From Sanguinoderma infundibulare (taxonomy: Eukaryota; Basidiomycota; Agaricomycetes; Polyporales; Polyporaceae): DNA of 64,000 bases. This document shows positions 63,701-64,000 of this stretch, in pieces. The stretch spans positions 2,604,001 through 2,668,000 of the forward strand of contig JAVLRN010000005.1 in the NCBI GenBank assembly GCA_032821775.1, given 5' to 3'. The position numbers and the translations under genes were made by a program. Position 1 is the stretch's first letter. Every line of letters starts with the position of its first letter. A model generated the notes under the pieces. That model saw nothing but the letters and a program-made list of their open reading frames with translations. It made no database searches and was not told the origin of the DNA.

Positions 63701-64000
63701 AAGCTGCGCACAGTAGTCGATGCCCGACAGTGCAATGAGAACACCATTAAGGATGTAACTCCATTCCCTGACCAGGAGAACATCCGCAATGATGTTGCGC
63801 AGTCACCATACCAGTCTAAGATTGATATGTCAGATGCCTACGAGCAGATCCACATCGAGGCTGCTGACATATGGAAGACTGCGTTTGCCACCATCTATGG
63901 GATGGCAGTCTCATTTGTTATGCAACAAGGAGACTGCAATGCACCTAGCACCTTTCAGCGACTCATGACTTGGATATTTCGTGAGTACATAGGTGTATTT
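60781..64000 (+). mobile_element. Degenerate Ty3/gypsy retrotransposon, gag to reverse transcriptase
   Basis: One frame runs from about 60,781 to the window end and encodes a gag-pol order: Gln/Pro-rich segment (MDYTLQLTVAPQTVP at 60854), gag capsid-like region (YLCQHLERDAEEWY), a zinc knuckle CYACGKVGHFKGDPQC at 61961-62008, a retropepsin-like site FDSGSTTSG near 62,558, and reverse transcriptase (PLLCVYKKNDKLRTVVDARQ; SKIDMSDAYEQIHIEAADIW). Eight stops interrupt it at 61211, 61253, 61493, 61712, 62075, 62828, 62942 and 63446, all in the same frame, so no indel has shifted it. The element is inactive as it stands. RNase H, integrase and the 3' LTR lie beyond the window. Confidence 0.88.

Overview
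The window is a basidiomycete nuclear contig, probably from an Agaricomycete and possibly a polypore. It is GC-rich and gene-dense, with many short spliceosomal introns (about 48-65 nt, GT...AG, often with a CTRAY branch site), an intron-containing tRNA and typical fungal housekeeping proteins. The lineage assignment is inference; the fungal, intron-rich nature is read directly. Genes were reconstructed by joining reading frames across GT...AG junctions that keep family motifs in frame. Where exon borders are quoted they were read base by base; elsewhere the gene span is given and internal introns are only approximate.

Bases 1-54,400 form a compact core. In order they hold COQ7 (partial, -), a small repeat protein (+), tRNA-Leu(UAA) (-), the F-box/WD40 protein MET30 (-), a GSK-3 kinase (-), the complex I 24-kDa subunit (+), a bestrophin-type channel (-), class V myosin (+), the AN1 zinc-finger protein CUZ1 (-), ESCRT-III VPS2 (+), COG6 (-), the cell-wall-integrity MAP kinase SLT2 (-), an intronless phosphatidylserine-decarboxylase-family enzyme (-), a UPF0538 protein (+), the kinetochore protein MIS14/NSL1 (+), GAR1 (-), PEX6 (+), BRX1 (-), a PhoD-like phosphatase (-), a formin (+), an M1 aminopeptidase (-) and the HECT ligase RSP5 (-). 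Several divergent pairs share intergenic DNA of 144-260 bp and several convergent pairs are less than 100 bp apart. Many products serve polarity, membrane traffic and ribosome biogenesis, but nothing suggests a functional cluster.

Bases 54,400-64,000 are a repeat compartment. It holds a possible LTR relic with a hairpin and a three-copy repeat, a 433-codon Ser/Pro-rich ORF, an AT-rich foldback element with CCCTAATCCTT repeats, a decayed bZIP gene whose DNA-binding arginines have become Trp, His and Cys, a near-perfect 27-bp inverted repeat, further decayed coding fragments, and a Ty3/gypsy gag-pol reading frame broken by eight in-frame stops and no frameshifts. The damage looks like C-to-T (RIP-like or methylation-driven) mutation. 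One possibility is that a host-gene-bearing segment is nested inside a gypsy element. No wholly new system could be demonstrated from sequence reading; the most promising leads are this nested region, the PSD-family enzyme with an unusual GGSD site, and a few splicing oddities.
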